Notes: generated by a model not told the origin, from the sequence alone. A DNA stretch of 64,000 nt from Campylobacter concisus (GCF_003049705.1 NZ_PIRF01000002.1:186001-250000), one strand, 5' to 3'. Positions 37,315 to 46,269 are shown, counted from the first letter of the stretch. A program made the numbers and translations.

Positions 37315-38615
37315 TGAGTAAAAAACTCTTTATCCAAACTCTAGGCTGTGCTATGAATGTTCGTGACAGCGAGCATATCATAGCTGAGCTCTCACAAAAA
37401 GAAGACTACTCCTTAACACAAAATATAGAAGAAGCTGATTTAATCCTTATAAATACTTGCTCGGTTCGTGAAAAGCCAGTTCATAAGCTCTTTAGCGAGG
37501 TCGGAGCCTTTGAAAAAGCCAAAAAAAGAGGAGCTAAAATAGGTGTTTGCGGTTGCACTGCAAGCCATTTGGGTAGCGAAATTTTTAAGCGCGCACCTTA
37601 CGTTGACTTTGTCCTTGGCGCAAGAAATGTTAGTAAGATCACAAAGGCGGTAAATACGCCTAAATTTATCTCAACCGACATCAACCACGACGAGAGCGAA
37701 TACGCATTTGGCGAGTTTAGAGGCTCACCATATAAAAGTCATATCAACATCTCGATCGGATGCGATAAAAAATGCACCTACTGCATCGTCCCACACACCA
37801 GAGGCGATGAAATTTCTATCCCTTCAAGCCTCATCTTAAAAGAGGTAGAAAAGGCTGCAAAAAGCGGTGCAAAAGAGATATTTTTACTAGGGCAAAATGT
37901 CAATAACTACGGCAAAAGATTTTCAGGCGTGCAAGAAAATATCGATTTTAGCGACCTGCTAGTAAAGATAAGCGAGATAGGTGGCGTTGAGAGGATAAGA
38001 TTTACAAGCCCACACCCACTTCACATGGATGATAAATTTCTTGAAATTTTCACTAATAATCCAAAAATTTGTAAATCAATGCATATGCCGCTTCAAAGCG
38101 GAAACACCAAAGTTTTACGCGAGATGAAGCGCGGATACACAAAAGAGTGGTTTTTAGACCGCGCGCTAAGACTTAGAAAGATGTGCCCGGACGTGAGCAT
38201 CTCAACTGATATCATCGTCGCATTTCCGGGCGAGAGTGATAGTGAATTTGAAGATACGATGGATGTGCTTGAGCAAGTTAGATTTGAGCAAATTTTTAGC
38301 TTTAAGTATTCACCTCGTCCGCTTACAAAGGCAGCTACTTTTACAAATCAAATAGATGACAAGACCGCTTCAGAAAGGCTTACTCGCCTACAAAATCGCC
38401 ACAATGAAATTTTAGACGAGATCGTGGCGGCACAAAAAGATAAAATTTTTGATGTATATTTTGAAGAGCTAAGAGCAAATGGCGGCGTTGCTGGGCGAAG
38501 CTTTAATAACTTTTTAGTTCAAGTTGATGGAAGCGAAGAGCTTCTTGGCACTACACAAAAAATCAAGATCACAAACCCAAAACGAATGGTTTTGTATGGC
38601 GAGCTGCAAATTTAA
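37314..38615 (+). CDS. miaB: MiaB, tRNA i6A37 methylthiotransferase
   Basis: MiaB converts i6A37 to ms2i6A37 in tRNAs that read UNN codons. The 433-aa protein has N-terminal cluster cysteines Cys12, Cys49 and Cys81 (Cys79 is also near), the radical-SAM motif CDKKCTYC (Cys150, 154, 157), and a C-terminal TRAM domain ending with [23 protein letters not shown] at the N-terminus is the MiaB-type signature. It overlaps the acyltransferase gene by 20 bases. Confidence 0.95.
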   Translation: MSKKLFIQTLGCAMNVRDSEHIIAELSQKEDYSLTQNIEEADLILINTCSVREKPVHKLFSEVGAFEKAKKRGAKIGVCGCTASHLGSEIFKRAPYVDFVLGARNVSKITKAVNTPKFISTDINHDESEYAFGEFRGSPYKSHINISIGCDKKCTYCIVPHTRGDEISIPSSLILKEVEKAAKSGAKEIFLLGQNVNNYGKRFSGVQENIDFSDLLVKISEIGGVERIRFTSPHPLHMDDKFLEIFTNNPKICKSMHMPLQSGNTKVLREMKRGYTKEWFLDRALRLRKMCPDVSISTDIIVAFPGESDSEFEDTMDVLEQVRFEQIFSFKYSPRPLTKAATFTNQIDDKTASERLTRLQNRHNEILDEIVAAQKDKIFDVYFEELRANGGVAGRSFNNFLVQVDGSEELLGTTQKIKITNPKRMVLYGELQI

Positions 38616-39375
38616 AAATATCTTTGAAAAGCTCGCCACAAGCATTGGTGTCTTTTTCATCTATATTTTAATGTGGCTCATTTTCCTAACCTGCAAAAAG
38701 AGCTACACTCCAAATTTCTTACCACAAAATAGCTGCGTAGTCGTCTTTTGGCACGGCAGACTTAGCTTCATGAGCTTTGCTTACAGGCAGTGGTGGAGCA
38801 GACAAAATAGAAAACAAGGCAAAGTGATAATCAGCGACCACAAAGATGGCGAACTAATCACTAAAATAATCAAATTTTTTGGCATCGGTACCATTAGGGG
38901 TAGTAGCTCAAAAGGCGGCGCAAGGGCGCTTATAGAAGCCTTAAGAGAAATAAAGCAAGGCCACGACGTCATCATTACGCCAGATGGCCCAAGAGGACCA
39001 AGACACAGCGTAGCAGACGGAGCCGCGGCAATCGCACAAAAGTCATCTTGCGAAATTTATGCTCTAAATTTTGAAGCAAACTCATTTTGGGAGTTTAAAA
39101 GCTGGGACAAGATGATACTTCCAAAGCCATTTTCAACTATAAATTTTAGCCTCTCAGCTCCTTTTAGTGTGGAAAATTTGGAGCAAAAAGAGGCAAAAGA
39201 AAAGATACAAAATGAGCTTTGGCAAGCCTCACAAAATGACGGCGGAAAGAGCATTTTGCAAAACCAAGAGGATTTTAGATCAAATTTAAAAATTTGGTGG
39301 AAAAAGTACGCACATAAAAATCCGCAAATAAGCGATGAGATAAAAGAAATTTTGGACGAAATTTATGAAAAATAA
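38596..39375 (+). CDS. DUF374 lysophospholipid acyltransferase-family protein
   Basis: The protein, 259 aa from my start, has an N-terminal membrane segment (about 16-36), and the LPLAT-like motifs [11 protein letters not shown] (replacing HxxxxD with H-G-R form), [19 protein letters not shown] and [14 protein letters not shown]374 proteins are relatives of the lipid A acyltransferase group. The longest open frame starts far inside miaB; I use the ATG at 38596, overlapping miaB by 20 bases. The next gene overlaps by 11 bases. Substrate unknown; lipid A or phospholipid are possible. Confidence 0.82.
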   Translation: MASCKFKNIFEKLATSIGVFFIYILMWLIFLTCKKSYTPNFLPQNSCVVVFWHGRLSFMSFAYRQWWSRQNRKQGKVIISDHKDGELITKIIKFFGIGTIRGSSSKGGARALIEALREIKQGHDVIITPDGPRGPRHSVADGAAAIAQKSSCEIYALNFEANSFWEFKSWDKMILPKPFSTINFSLSAPFSVENLEQKEAKEKIQNELWQASQNDGGKSILQNQEDFRSNLKIWWKKYAHKNPQISDEIKEILDEIYEK

Positions 39376-39811
39376 ACTATCTATTTTTATAGCCATCTTT
39401 CTAATTGTTTTATTTGGACTATTTTTTTATAGCGACAACTCCTACAAGCTCGCCCTTGAAGCAAAATTTTTATACGAAAACAAAGAATATGAAAAAGCCT
39501 TGAATTTAAGCCAAAAAGCACTTGATATAGATATTTATAACAAAATGGCAAATACTGTACTAAACCAAAGCAAGGCTGCTATCAAATTTAGCTCATACAT
39601 AAAAAACGGCAAAGAGTATCTTGAGCGTATCAAAAAAATGAGCCAAAGTAGCGTAAGCAAGGCTGATAGCGAACGCATTAAGATGATGTGTGATGTGATG
39701 ATAGAGGATTTTGACGACCTTAAAAACTCGGCCCTACTTGATAATGAACTAAAAAATGAAGCTTTAAATACAAAAGAGATTTTCGTTAAACTTAAAAACG
39801 AGCTGTTTTAA
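39365..39811 (+). CDS. Membrane-anchored protein with TPR-like repeat, first of a four-gene module
   Basis: The 148-aa protein has one N-terminal membrane helix (about 5-22). A TPR-like helical pair follows (about 28-60: AKFLYENKEYEKALNLSQKA), then helical, charged sequence. It is expected to sit in the inner membrane with the rest in the periplasm. Its start overlaps the DUF374 gene; 60 bases separate it from the PilM-like gene. No named family recognised. From memory, C. jejuni has a similar set of small membrane proteins beside miaB. Confidence 0.65.
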   Translation: MKNKLSIFIAIFLIVLFGLFFYSDNSYKLALEAKFLYENKEYEKALNLSQKALDIDIYNKMANTVLNQSKAAIKFSSYIKNGKEYLERIKKMSQSSVSKADSERIKMMCDVMIEDFDDLKNSALLDNELKNEALNTKEIFVKLKNELF

Positions 39812-39871
39812 ACTTATTTAATCCCTTTTTAGCTACCATAACGAAAATTATGCACTAAATTTAGGAGATTT

Positions 39872-40876
39872 ATGTCTTTTAGCGTCAAAAAGCTTTTTTC
39901 TAACCTTTTTTTAAGCGTCGTGTTGGAGGGCAATGAGTGCATATTTTTCGGTCAGGTCTTTAGAAATGGCAAACTTTTAAAAACTATAAACGCTAAATTT
40001 GCAGATATAAATATCGATAATATTGATGAAAAAATCATAAAATACATAGAAGAGCAAGAAAAAACATATTTTGGCGTATATGTCTCAGTTTTTTTTAACG
40101 ACGACTCGCAAGGCGCGCTTCCTAGTGTTAGCTTCAATGAATACAAAAAATTTAATATAAATACTAAAAATCTTACAAGCCTTATCATGCAGGATAGCTG
40201 GAGTATTTATGCAAATTTAAATGCTATAAAAAAATATAAAAATTTATTTGGACAAGATAGTGTAGATCTCATCTACTCACCTATTGCCCTACTCTTTCAC
40301 GAGCTTTTAAAACGCGGAATTTCTCCAAAAACTACACTTTATCTTTATATCCATGCACATTCGTTTACGCTTGCGATCTTTAAAGATAAACAAATGAAGT
40401 TATCCACTTTTTTAAATATGTCTGGCATTGAGGAAACCAACCAAGAAGCTGAAAGCCTAAAAGAAGAAGATATAACAGATATTGACAACTTAATCATTAA
40501 AGAAGAAAATGACGCAACATCGCTTGATGATTTTAAAAGTTTAGATGATTTTTTAAGTGATGATAAGCCAAAAGAATTTGAAGATCTAAATTATGAACTA
40601 AATATGCCAGCTTCTACAAATGTAGAAAAATCGGTTGCTATTTTTGGGTATGACATGAAGATGTTTGATTACATCGTAAAGGCTGTAAGAGAATTTTACG
40701 AAAATCCTCTCTACAGCGGTGATTTTATTGAGCAAATCATTGTTTTTGAAAATACGAAAACAAGTGCAACCTTTTTACAATATCTGCAATCCGAGCTTTT
40801 AGTGGAGACTTCGGTGTATCCAGTGAATACAAATCATATTATGAATGAAATCATGCAAGAAGAGATAATATTATGA
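39872..40876 (+). CDS. Degenerate PilM/GspL-like (actin-fold) cytoplasmic protein
   Basis: The 334-aa protein has no membrane helix. Two parts suggest an actin-like fold such as PilM or the GspL cytoplasmic domain: TTLYLYIHAHSFTLAIFKDKQ (about residues 154-175, the hairpin that follows the nucleotide site) and IIVFENTKTSATFLQYLQ near the C-terminus. An acidic, low-complexity insert lies at about 190-245. The usual ATP-binding glycine motifs are not apparent. Its ATG is preceded by GGAG, and its stop overlaps the next gene (ATGA). The assignment depends on the next two genes and is an inference. Confidence 0.5.
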   Translation: MSFSVKKLFSNLFLSVVLEGNECIFFGQVFRNGKLLKTINAKFADINIDNIDEKIIKYIEEQEKTYFGVYVSVFFNDDSQGALPSVSFNEYKKFNINTKNLTSLIMQDSWSIYANLNAIKKYKNLFGQDSVDLIYSPIALLFHELLKRGISPKTTLYLYIHAHSFTLAIFKDKQMKLSTFLNMSGIEETNQEAESLKEEDITDIDNLIIKEENDATSLDDFKSLDDFLSDDKPKEFEDLNYELNMPASTNVEKSVAIFGYDMKMFDYIVKAVREFYENPLYSGDFIEQIIVFENTKTSATFLQYLQSELLVETSVYPVNTNHIMNEIMQEEIIL

Positions 40877-41394
40877 GATTTAGCTTTATTGCCCAAGAGC
40901 CAAGACCACTTATATCTATCTTTAGCAAAATTTGGCTAAGCCTTATAAGCTTTGTGTTTGTAGCTCTTTTGGCAGCAAATTTCTTTATACTCTATAAAAA
41001 TTATTCAATTGAAAAAAATATAAATTTTTTATCAAATAAGCAAAAAGAACTTAGTCGAAAAATAGTCACAACAGATGAAATTTCAGCTAAGCTCGCCGTA
41101 CAAATAGAATCTGCAAATGATATTTTCACATCAAATTCTATTCTCAAGCAAAGCTTGCACAATCTTTTTGATCTAGTGCCTGACAGTATAACGCTCGAAG
41201 AGGTTTTTATGGATAAAAACTCACTCATCATTCGTGGCATAACGCCGACAAAAGATGTATTTAACCAGCTTCTAGCTTCACCTTTAAGATCTATTTTTAC
41301 AACTTCAAATACTAGCTTTTATCAAAGTAAAAACGGCTGGTATGGCTTTATAAGTACAAATAAAATTGATAATTCTGAGGGATATAATGAGTAA
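40873..41394 (+). CDS. PilN-like bitopic membrane protein
   Basis: The 173-aa protein has a short cytoplasmic N-terminus, one membrane helix (about 22-41), a coiled coil (about 45-90), and a small C-terminal domain with LVPDSITLEEVFMDKNSLII then RGITPTKDVFNQLL. This order and the last segment are like PilN of type IV pilus assembly. The N-terminus of PilN normally binds PilM. It overlaps both neighbours, by 4 and 8 bases. The role without pilus genes nearby is unclear. Confidence 0.55.
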   Translation: MRFSFIAQEPRPLISIFSKIWLSLISFVFVALLAANFFILYKNYSIEKNINFLSNKQKELSRKIVTTDEISAKLAVQIESANDIFTSNSILKQSLHNLFDLVPDSITLEEVFMDKNSLIIRGITPTKDVFNQLLASPLRSIFTTSNTSFYQSKNGWYGFISTNKIDNSEGYNE

Positions 41395-41923
41395 AAAAGA
41401 TACGAGCTTAGAAAAAATAGATCCCGTCAAGCTTTTACTTTTTATATTTGCTTTTATCGTAGTTTGTTTCATTATGATATTTGGTTTTATCGTGCCAAAT
41501 ATAAAAGAATTTAAAAGCCTAACTAGGCAAAATTATTCACAGACCTCATCTTATACAAAAGTAAAAAATGAATTTGAAGCCAAATTTAAAGCCCTTGAAG
41601 CAACTAAACAAAAAGATGGAGCTATCATTTCAGCTTTTGAGACTAAATTTGATAAAGATAAATTTATAGAATTTGCCTCCAAATTTTTCAGTGAAGTAAG
41701 CCTTAGTAAAATAGAAGAAAGTGATAATAACGCTAGTGAAAAATTTTTTAGATTTCGCCTAAATGTAACTAGCTCTCTAAGGACACCACAAAAATTTTAT
41801 GACTTTTTAGATGCGCTTAGCAGCTATGACAGTATCGTAAAGACTGAATTTCCTATCGTCATGAAAGGCGAAAAGGATAAAATCCATACTACTTTTAATA
41901 TAAAAGTTTTTGGGTTGAAGTAA
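41387..41923 (+). CDS. PilO-like bitopic membrane protein
   Basis: The 178-aa protein (from the ATG at 41387, with GAGGGA upstream) has one membrane helix (about 14-36), a coiled coil (about 38-75), and an alpha/beta C-terminal domain ending with FNIKVFGLK. This is the architecture of PilO, the partner of PilN. It is the last gene of the module and overlaps the PilN-like gene by 8 bases. Homology is by architecture and position, not by a strong motif. Confidence 0.5.
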   Translation: MSKKDTSLEKIDPVKLLLFIFAFIVVCFIMIFGFIVPNIKEFKSLTRQNYSQTSSYTKVKNEFEAKFKALEATKQKDGAIISAFETKFDKDKFIEFASKFFSEVSLSKIEESDNNASEKFFRFRLNVTSSLRTPQKFYDFLDALSSYDSIVKTEFPIVMKGEKDKIHTTFNIKVFGLK

Positions 41924-42016
41924 AATTTTAGATTTCATTTAATAAAAAGCTACAAATAGATAGCATTTCTCTCAAGTTCTTAGTTGTAGAAATTATATTT
42001 TTATAGACATAAATTT

Positions 42017-42586
42017 ATGTATTTCATCGGTATTGATATAAGCTGAACATCTACAAAAGTAGCAATACTAGATAATCAAGATAATTTTTGTGATCTATTT
42101 TTTTTGTTATCAAGTAGTTTTAGTGCCATAAAAATAGTACGCGATATAAAAGAAATTTTAGAACAAAAAGGCTATCAATATGCTTCAATCGTAGCTACTG
42201 AATATGGAAGAGTAAGTGTAGAAGCGGGTGTAGTAGTTTTTGAAAACCGTACAGGAACTAAAAATTTAAAAATAATATGAGTACACAAGGCGACCTTGTA
42301 GAAAATATCGCCAAACATTACATAAAGATGTCCCTCTTCAGTAATGTACAAAAACGACGCAAGATCTGATGCTATCAAAAAATTTGTAGATGAATATAAA
42401 GTAGATGGTGCAATAGATATCGTTTTAAGTGGCTGTCACACTTATGCAATAAAAACAAACAAGATAAAAGAAGCAGCAAAGAAGCTGGTGTAAGCTATAT
42501 GAGTCTTGAAACTGACTACTCCAAACAAGATGTATGTTGGCCAGATCTGTACACGCTTGGAGGCATTTTTAGAATTTCTCAATTAA
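42017..42586 (+). pseudogene. Decayed 2-hydroxyacyl-CoA dehydratase activase and subunit genes
   Basis: Frame from ATG 42017 to TGA 42280 reads as an HgdC-type activase N-terminus: YFIGIDIS, a TGA, then TSTKVAIL, where the family has GSTSTK. The change from TCA to TGA alone gives the stop. Then come VATEYGRVSVE and a loss of similarity. From about 42277 a second part reads as the C-terminus of an HgdB-type subunit: DLVENIAKHYIKM, DARSDAIKKFVDEYKVDGAI, LSGCHTYAIKTNKIKEAAK, and then, after two frameshifts, VSYMSLETDYSKQDV and TRLEAFLEFLN ending at 42586. Most of both genes is missing, so this is a deletion plus point decay. The stretch 41924-42016 before it holds nothing I recognise. Confidence 0.75.
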
Positions 42587-42600
42587 AATATAAAATTTTA

Positions 42601-42622
42601 AAAGGCTCAAGAAAGAGCCTTT
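42601..42622. terminator. Bidirectional hairpin, probable terminator of the Sel1 lipoprotein gene
   Basis: A perfect 8-bp stem (AAAGGCTC / GAGCCTTT) closes a 6-base loop. On the minus strand the run TTAAAATTTT follows, so it would end the minus-strand Sel1 genes, whose last stop is about 43 bases away; on the plus strand it follows the decayed gene. Confidence 0.6.
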
Positions 42623-42664
42623 GTTGATTTGTTACGAATTTTTAGAACAGTATTTTGACTAGTA

Positions 42665-43288
42665 TTACTTTTTATCCACACATTTGCCAAGTTGGCAGGC
42701 TCTTTTGTAAAGTGCGTCTGCCTTTGTTTCATCGCCGCTTAGCTTTGCAAGCAAAAAGCACGACTGAGCATACTCAAGTTCGCAACTCTTTGCCAAAAGC
42801 CTTAGCACTCTAGACTCAGCCTTGGCTCTATCTATCTTATGAGTCTTTAAATTTTCGCTTTCGATGTAGGATTTTAGCCCCATAGCCTCATTATAGCAGC
42901 CAACGCCGTCGCCGCTATCACAAGCTAGTTTATAAAGCTTTAGAGCTTTTTCCATATCTTTTTGCTCATCAATCAGCCCTTGCTCATAAATTTGACCTAA
43001 ATTTGAACAAGCCGTCGCAAGCCCAGCATTGCAAGCTTTTTCGTAGTAGCCTTTTGCTTTTACAAAGTCCTTTTCGTTGCTAAAATTTACAGCTAGGTTG
43101 TTACAGTCGATGCTATTTCCACCCTCGCAGTTTTGCATCATCTTCTCTTTTTCAAGCTCAAGACGCTCTGCCCTAGCCTCTTCATCACTTTGCCAAAAGC
43201 CAAAGCTTACCATCTTTTGCCAAGACCAGCAACCACTAAGCATAAAGCCCATAGCCAAAATAAGACCAAAATTTAAGACCTTTTTCAC
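42665..43288 (-). CDS. Sel1-repeat lipoprotein
   Basis: The 207-aa protein has a lipoprotein signal with lipobox LSGC (Cys20). Cysteine-containing Sel1/Hcp-type repeats follow (for example ACSNLGQIYEQGL and DGVGCYNEAMGL), with regularly spaced cysteine pairs as in the Hcp proteins of H. pylori. It should sit in a membrane facing the periplasm. The start is GTG with AGGA six bases upstream. It begins directly at the stop of the upstream Sel1 gene, so the two form an operon with the oxidoreductase. Function unknown. Confidence 0.78.
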   Translation of the reverse strand: MKKVLNFGLILAMGFMLSGCWSWQKMVSFGFWQSDEEARAERLELEKEKMMQNCEGGNSIDCNNLAVNFSNEKDFVKAKGYYEKACNAGLATACSNLGQIYEQGLIDEQKDMEKALKLYKLACDSGDGVGCYNEAMGLKSYIESENLKTHKIDRAKAESRVLRLLAKSCELEYAQSCFLLAKLSGDETKADALYKRACQLGKCVDKK

Positions 43289-43942
43289 TTACATTCCTAG
43301 CTTTGTGCCTAGTCTTTTCATCTGTGGGCATGCCTTGCTTAGCCCACGAAAGCAAGCGACTTTATAAATTCCATAAGCCCTTTTTTCGTCTTTATTGACA
43401 CCAAGACCAAGCTCATACATCGCTCCGATATTGGCGCAACTTGGCAAATCGCCAGCATTGCATGCATTTGTATAAGCTTGCATTGCTAAGTAATAATCTC
43501 TCTTAACGATTTCGCCTTTTCTATAAGCATTGCCTAAGTGATAGCAAGCTTGCATGCCTCCGCCATTACAACTTTCTTTATAAATAGAAATTGCCTTTTT
43601 TGGATTTTTTTTAACTCCGAGTCCAAGCTCATAAAGAGTGCCCAAATTTGCACAACCGACTTGTACTTTAGCATCGCAAGCTTTTTTATAATTTGTTAAA
43701 GCATTTTCATATTCTTTTAAAAGCTCGTAATTTACACCCAAATCGTTGCAAGCTTCCGCATCGCCTTCTTCGCATTTTGGTATTAAAATTTCGATCGCAT
43801 TTCTTGAAATTTGCTCTTTATTTTGCACTATTTTTTCATCCTTTGGTTGCTGCCACGAATCATCTTGTTTTTGTCCTACACCAATCACATTTAAGCAGCC
43901 AGTGAAAAATAAAGCCGATAAAAGCAATAAATATTTTTTCAT
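43289..43942 (-). CDS. Sel1-repeat lipoprotein with paired cysteines
   Basis: The protein, 217 aa from my start, has the lipobox FFTGC (about residue 16) and then four or five Hcp-type Sel1 repeats, each with a cysteine pair (KKACDAKVQVGCANLGTLYE, ESCNGGGMQACYHLGNAYR, NACNAGDLPSCANIGAMYE). The cysteines probably form a disulfide per repeat, so oxidation in the periplasm is needed. The start is the ATG at 43942 (AAGGA six bases upstream), not the TTG-type extension. It lies 10 bases after the RclA-like gene. Confidence 0.82.
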   Translation of the reverse strand: MKKYLLLLSALFFTGCLNVIGVGQKQDDSWQQPKDEKIVQNKEQISRNAIEILIPKCEEGDAEACNDLGVNYELLKEYENALTNYKKACDAKVQVGCANLGTLYELGLGVKKNPKKAISIYKESCNGGGMQACYHLGNAYRKGEIVKRDYYLAMQAYTNACNAGDLPSCANIGAMYELGLGVNKDEKRAYGIYKVACFRGLSKACPQMKRLGTKLGM

Positions 43943-43952
43943 TCTTTTCCTT

Positions 43953-45293
43953 TTAAAATTGTCCAAACAAGTCATTTAGTGCTTCACTGATACTTGGATG
44001 AGTGAAAATTTGATTTTTAAAGAAATTTGCATTTGCTTTTAAATTCATTGCAATTGCGATTTCATTTATCAGCTCATTTGCATAGATGCAGTGAAAGCTA
44101 GCACCCAAAATTTCGCCGCTTTGTGCATCAACGATAGCTTTTAGCATACCTACATCGTGATTTAGGACTTTTGCGCCTGGTACTGTTGCCATGCTAAGCT
44201 TTAGCTCTTTAAAATTTAGCCCAAGCTTGCTAGCCTCTTTTGCATTTACTCCAACTCTTGCTAATGGAGTGTCGGTAAATAGCACATTTGCATGAATACT
44301 TCTATTTTTGGTATTTCTCTTTTTATCACCAAAAATTTGTGAATAAACTATCCTAAAATCATCCAAGCTCGTGTAAGTAAAAAGCTCTCCGCCGCGCACG
44401 TCGCCTACCGCATAGATGTTTGGCATATTTGTTTGAAGATTTTCATTTGTCTTTATAAAGCCTTTTTCATTTAGCTCAACTCCAGCAGCTTTTAAATTTA
44501 AATCATCCACATTTGCCACTCTGCCAAGCGCGAGCAAAAATGCATCAGCTCTAAGGCATCTTTGCTCGCCATTTTGCTTGAAATTTAATACATTTTCTTT
44601 AATGCACTCTATCTCGCAACCCTCTAAAATTTCAACGCCTTGGACTCTAAGAGCTTCTTTTACGCTATTAGCTATATCATCATCTTCGTTTTTAAGTAGT
44701 TTTGAACGCCCTATGATAGTCACTTTTGAGCCAAAATTTGCAAACATCGATGCAAACTCTATACCGATAAAACCACTACCGATAATGACAAAATGCTTTG
44801 GTAAATTTTTTAGATCAAGCAAAGTTTGGCTTGAAAATACATTTGAGCTTACAACCTCAAAAGGAGCATCTACTTCTTTTGAGCCACTATTTATAATGAT
44901 AAAGTCGCCCTCTATTATCTTTTTCTCGCCGCTTGGCGTTGTTACAAGTACACTATTTTCACTAGCAAATGAGCCAACACCATCGATCACATCGATATTT
45001 TCTTTATCATTTAGCATTGCATAGTTTTTAGCATTCAAAGCTGAGATTAGCTTATTTTTATTTTCCACGCTAAGCGTGTAATATTCGCTTTCAACGCTAT
45101 TATTTACAAATTTTGCCTCTTTAGCGGCTGTTATTAGACGTTTGGTTGGTATGCAGCCAACATTTATGCAAGTGCCTCCGTACATCTTTGGTGATCTCTC
45201 TACAAGAGCCACTTTTTTGCCAAGTGCGGCAGCCTTAACCGCTAGCGTTTTGCCAGCCTTTCCAAAACCAATAATTACAATATCATATTTCAT
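43953..45293 (-). CDS. RclA-like flavin disulfide reductase
   Basis: The 446-aa protein is a pyridine nucleotide-disulfide oxidoreductase with the FAD site IIGFGKAGKTLAVKAAALG and the redox pair GGTCINVGC (Cys42, Cys47). It also has the NAD(P) site IIGSGFIGIEFASMF and the second FAD site YAVGDVRGG. IGFGKAGKTLAV, YTSLDDFRIV and the C-terminal QIFTHPSISEALNDLF are close to E. coli RclA, which protects against hypochlorous acid and reduces copper(II), and differ from lipoamide dehydrogenases. The end has HPS in place of the His-Glu pair of lipoamide dehydrogenases. It heads a gene group with two Sel1 lipoproteins. Confidence 0.85.
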   Translation of the reverse strand: MKYDIVIIGFGKAGKTLAVKAAALGKKVALVERSPKMYGGTCINVGCIPTKRLITAAKEAKFVNNSVESEYYTLSVENKNKLISALNAKNYAMLNDKENIDVIDGVGSFASENSVLVTTPSGEKKIIEGDFIIINSGSKEVDAPFEVVSSNVFSSQTLLDLKNLPKHFVIIGSGFIGIEFASMFANFGSKVTIIGRSKLLKNEDDDIANSVKEALRVQGVEILEGCEIECIKENVLNFKQNGEQRCLRADAFLLALGRVANVDDLNLKAAGVELNEKGFIKTNENLQTNMPNIYAVGDVRGGELFTYTSLDDFRIVYSQIFGDKKRNTKNRSIHANVLFTDTPLARVGVNAKEASKLGLNFKELKLSMATVPGAKVLNHDVGMLKAIVDAQSGEILGASFHCIYANELINEIAIAMNLKANANFFKNQIFTHPSISEALNDLFGQF

Positions 45294-45295
45294 TT

Positions 45296-45616
45296 TCAGT
45301 CCCTTATCTTTCCCATTACATAGTAAGTTGTTTCATTTATCTTTTTTAGCTCCATTTTATATTTATTAGCCCAGTTTTTTATAATCTCATCAACTCGCTC
45401 TTTTATTTCATTAACGGTAGCTACATTTTTTATCTTTAGTCTATCTTCACTTCCACTCATCGCCACAAAACAAAGGTGCGGCTTTAAATGATCGTTTAGT
45501 TCAATTATACTCTTTGGCAAAAGACCATCAGTATTGTTTAAAATTCTACACATTTGAGCAGTGGTCGTTTCATTGACGTTATAGCCAAGCTGGATTAAAA
45601 GTGCATTATGATCCAT
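45296..45616 (-). CDS. Conserved-looking hypothetical protein of 106 residues
   Basis: I do not recognise a family. The protein is soluble with no signal peptide, probably alpha/beta, with a helix-rich N-terminus (NALLIQLGYNVNETTTAQM) and a C-terminal part with VDEIIKNWANKYKMELKK. It starts with a good AAGGAAC before the ATG and ends two bases before the RclA-like gene. A partner role for that enzyme is possible but unsupported beyond position. Confidence 0.6.
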   Translation of the reverse strand: MDHNALLIQLGYNVNETTTAQMCRILNNTDGLLPKSIIELNDHLKPHLCFVAMSGSEDRLKIKNVATVNEIKERVDEIIKNWANKYKMELKKINETTYYVMGKIRD

Positions 45617-45693
45617 ATCGTTCCTTTTGCTTAAAATTTGCGGGCATTATAAGATAAAATTGGATAAAATCGCCTAAATTTTCAAGGACAAAT

Positions 45694-46245
45694 ATGAAAA
45701 AATTTATCATTTTTGTGTTTAGTGTTTTGCTATTTTGGGGATGTTCGTTAGATCAAATTTCACAAAATTTTGGCCTCAGTGAGCCACCACTTGATCCAGA
45801 GGTCGAGCAAATAGCAGACGCCATCTATCTATACAATGAAGGCAACTATCCAAAGGCTTGTAAGAGATTTTATGATTATGCAAAAGATGGAAATGTTCTA
45901 GCCATGCAGCAAACTGGCATTTGTTTTCGTGATGGCAAAGGCTTTAGCAAAGATATCTTAAGAGCACTTTTTTGGTTTGAAACAGCTGGCAGATACGGCA
46001 ATATAGACGGGCTAAGAAGTGCTGGATATATCTACGAGTACGGCCTTGGGGTCAATAAAAATTTAGAAAAAGCAATATATTTTTACGAAAAAGCCACAAG
46101 CCTTGGCTCAAGCGAGGCCAGCTACGATCTGGGGCTTATCTATCTGGGCAAAAATGACTATAAAAAAGCGAGAATTTATCTTGATGAAGCTTGCTTTAAA
46201 GGTAAAGAAGAAGCTTGCACAAAGCTAAAAGAGATGAAATTTTAG
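45694..46245 (+). CDS. Sel1-repeat lipoprotein
   Basis: The 183-aa protein has the lipobox LFWGC (Cys17). Sel1 repeats follow (MQQTGICFRDGKGFSKDILR; YIYEYGLGVNKNLEKAIYFY; YDLGLIYLGKNDYKKA). It has fewer cysteines than the two Sel1 lipoproteins on the other strand. AAGGA precedes the ATG. It is divergent from the hypothetical gene, and its stop codon lies inside the loop of its own terminator hairpin. Confidence 0.8.
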   Translation: MKKFIIFVFSVLLFWGCSLDQISQNFGLSEPPLDPEVEQIADAIYLYNEGNYPKACKRFYDYAKDGNVLAMQQTGICFRDGKGFSKDILRALFWFETAGRYGNIDGLRSAGYIYEYGLGVNKNLEKAIYFYEKATSLGSSEASYDLGLIYLGKNDYKKARIYLDEACFKGKEEACTKLKEMKF

Positions 46246-46260
46246 CTCTCATCTCTTTTT
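46228..46260 (+). terminator. Terminator overlapping the 3' end of the Sel1 gene
   Basis: A 10-bp perfect stem (AAAGAGATGA at 46228-46237, TCATCTCTTT at 46249-46258) is followed by T residues. The left arm is part of the coding sequence, and the stop codon lies in the 11-base loop. Confidence 0.65.
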
Positions 46261-46269
46261 ATAAATTTA

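Noticed and set aside
38524..38595. Long upstream start of the DUF374 gene
   Set aside because: The extra 24 codons lie inside miaB in another frame and have no ribosome site; the ATG at 38596 fits the family's N-terminus.
42017..42280. IS110-type transposase fragment (start FIGIDIS looks like the DEDD motif of IS110)
   Set aside because: The continuation TSTKVAIL, VATEYGRVSVE and the next gene's TRLEAFLEFLN match the 2-hydroxyacyl-CoA dehydratase families better, and no inverted repeats or second IS part follow.
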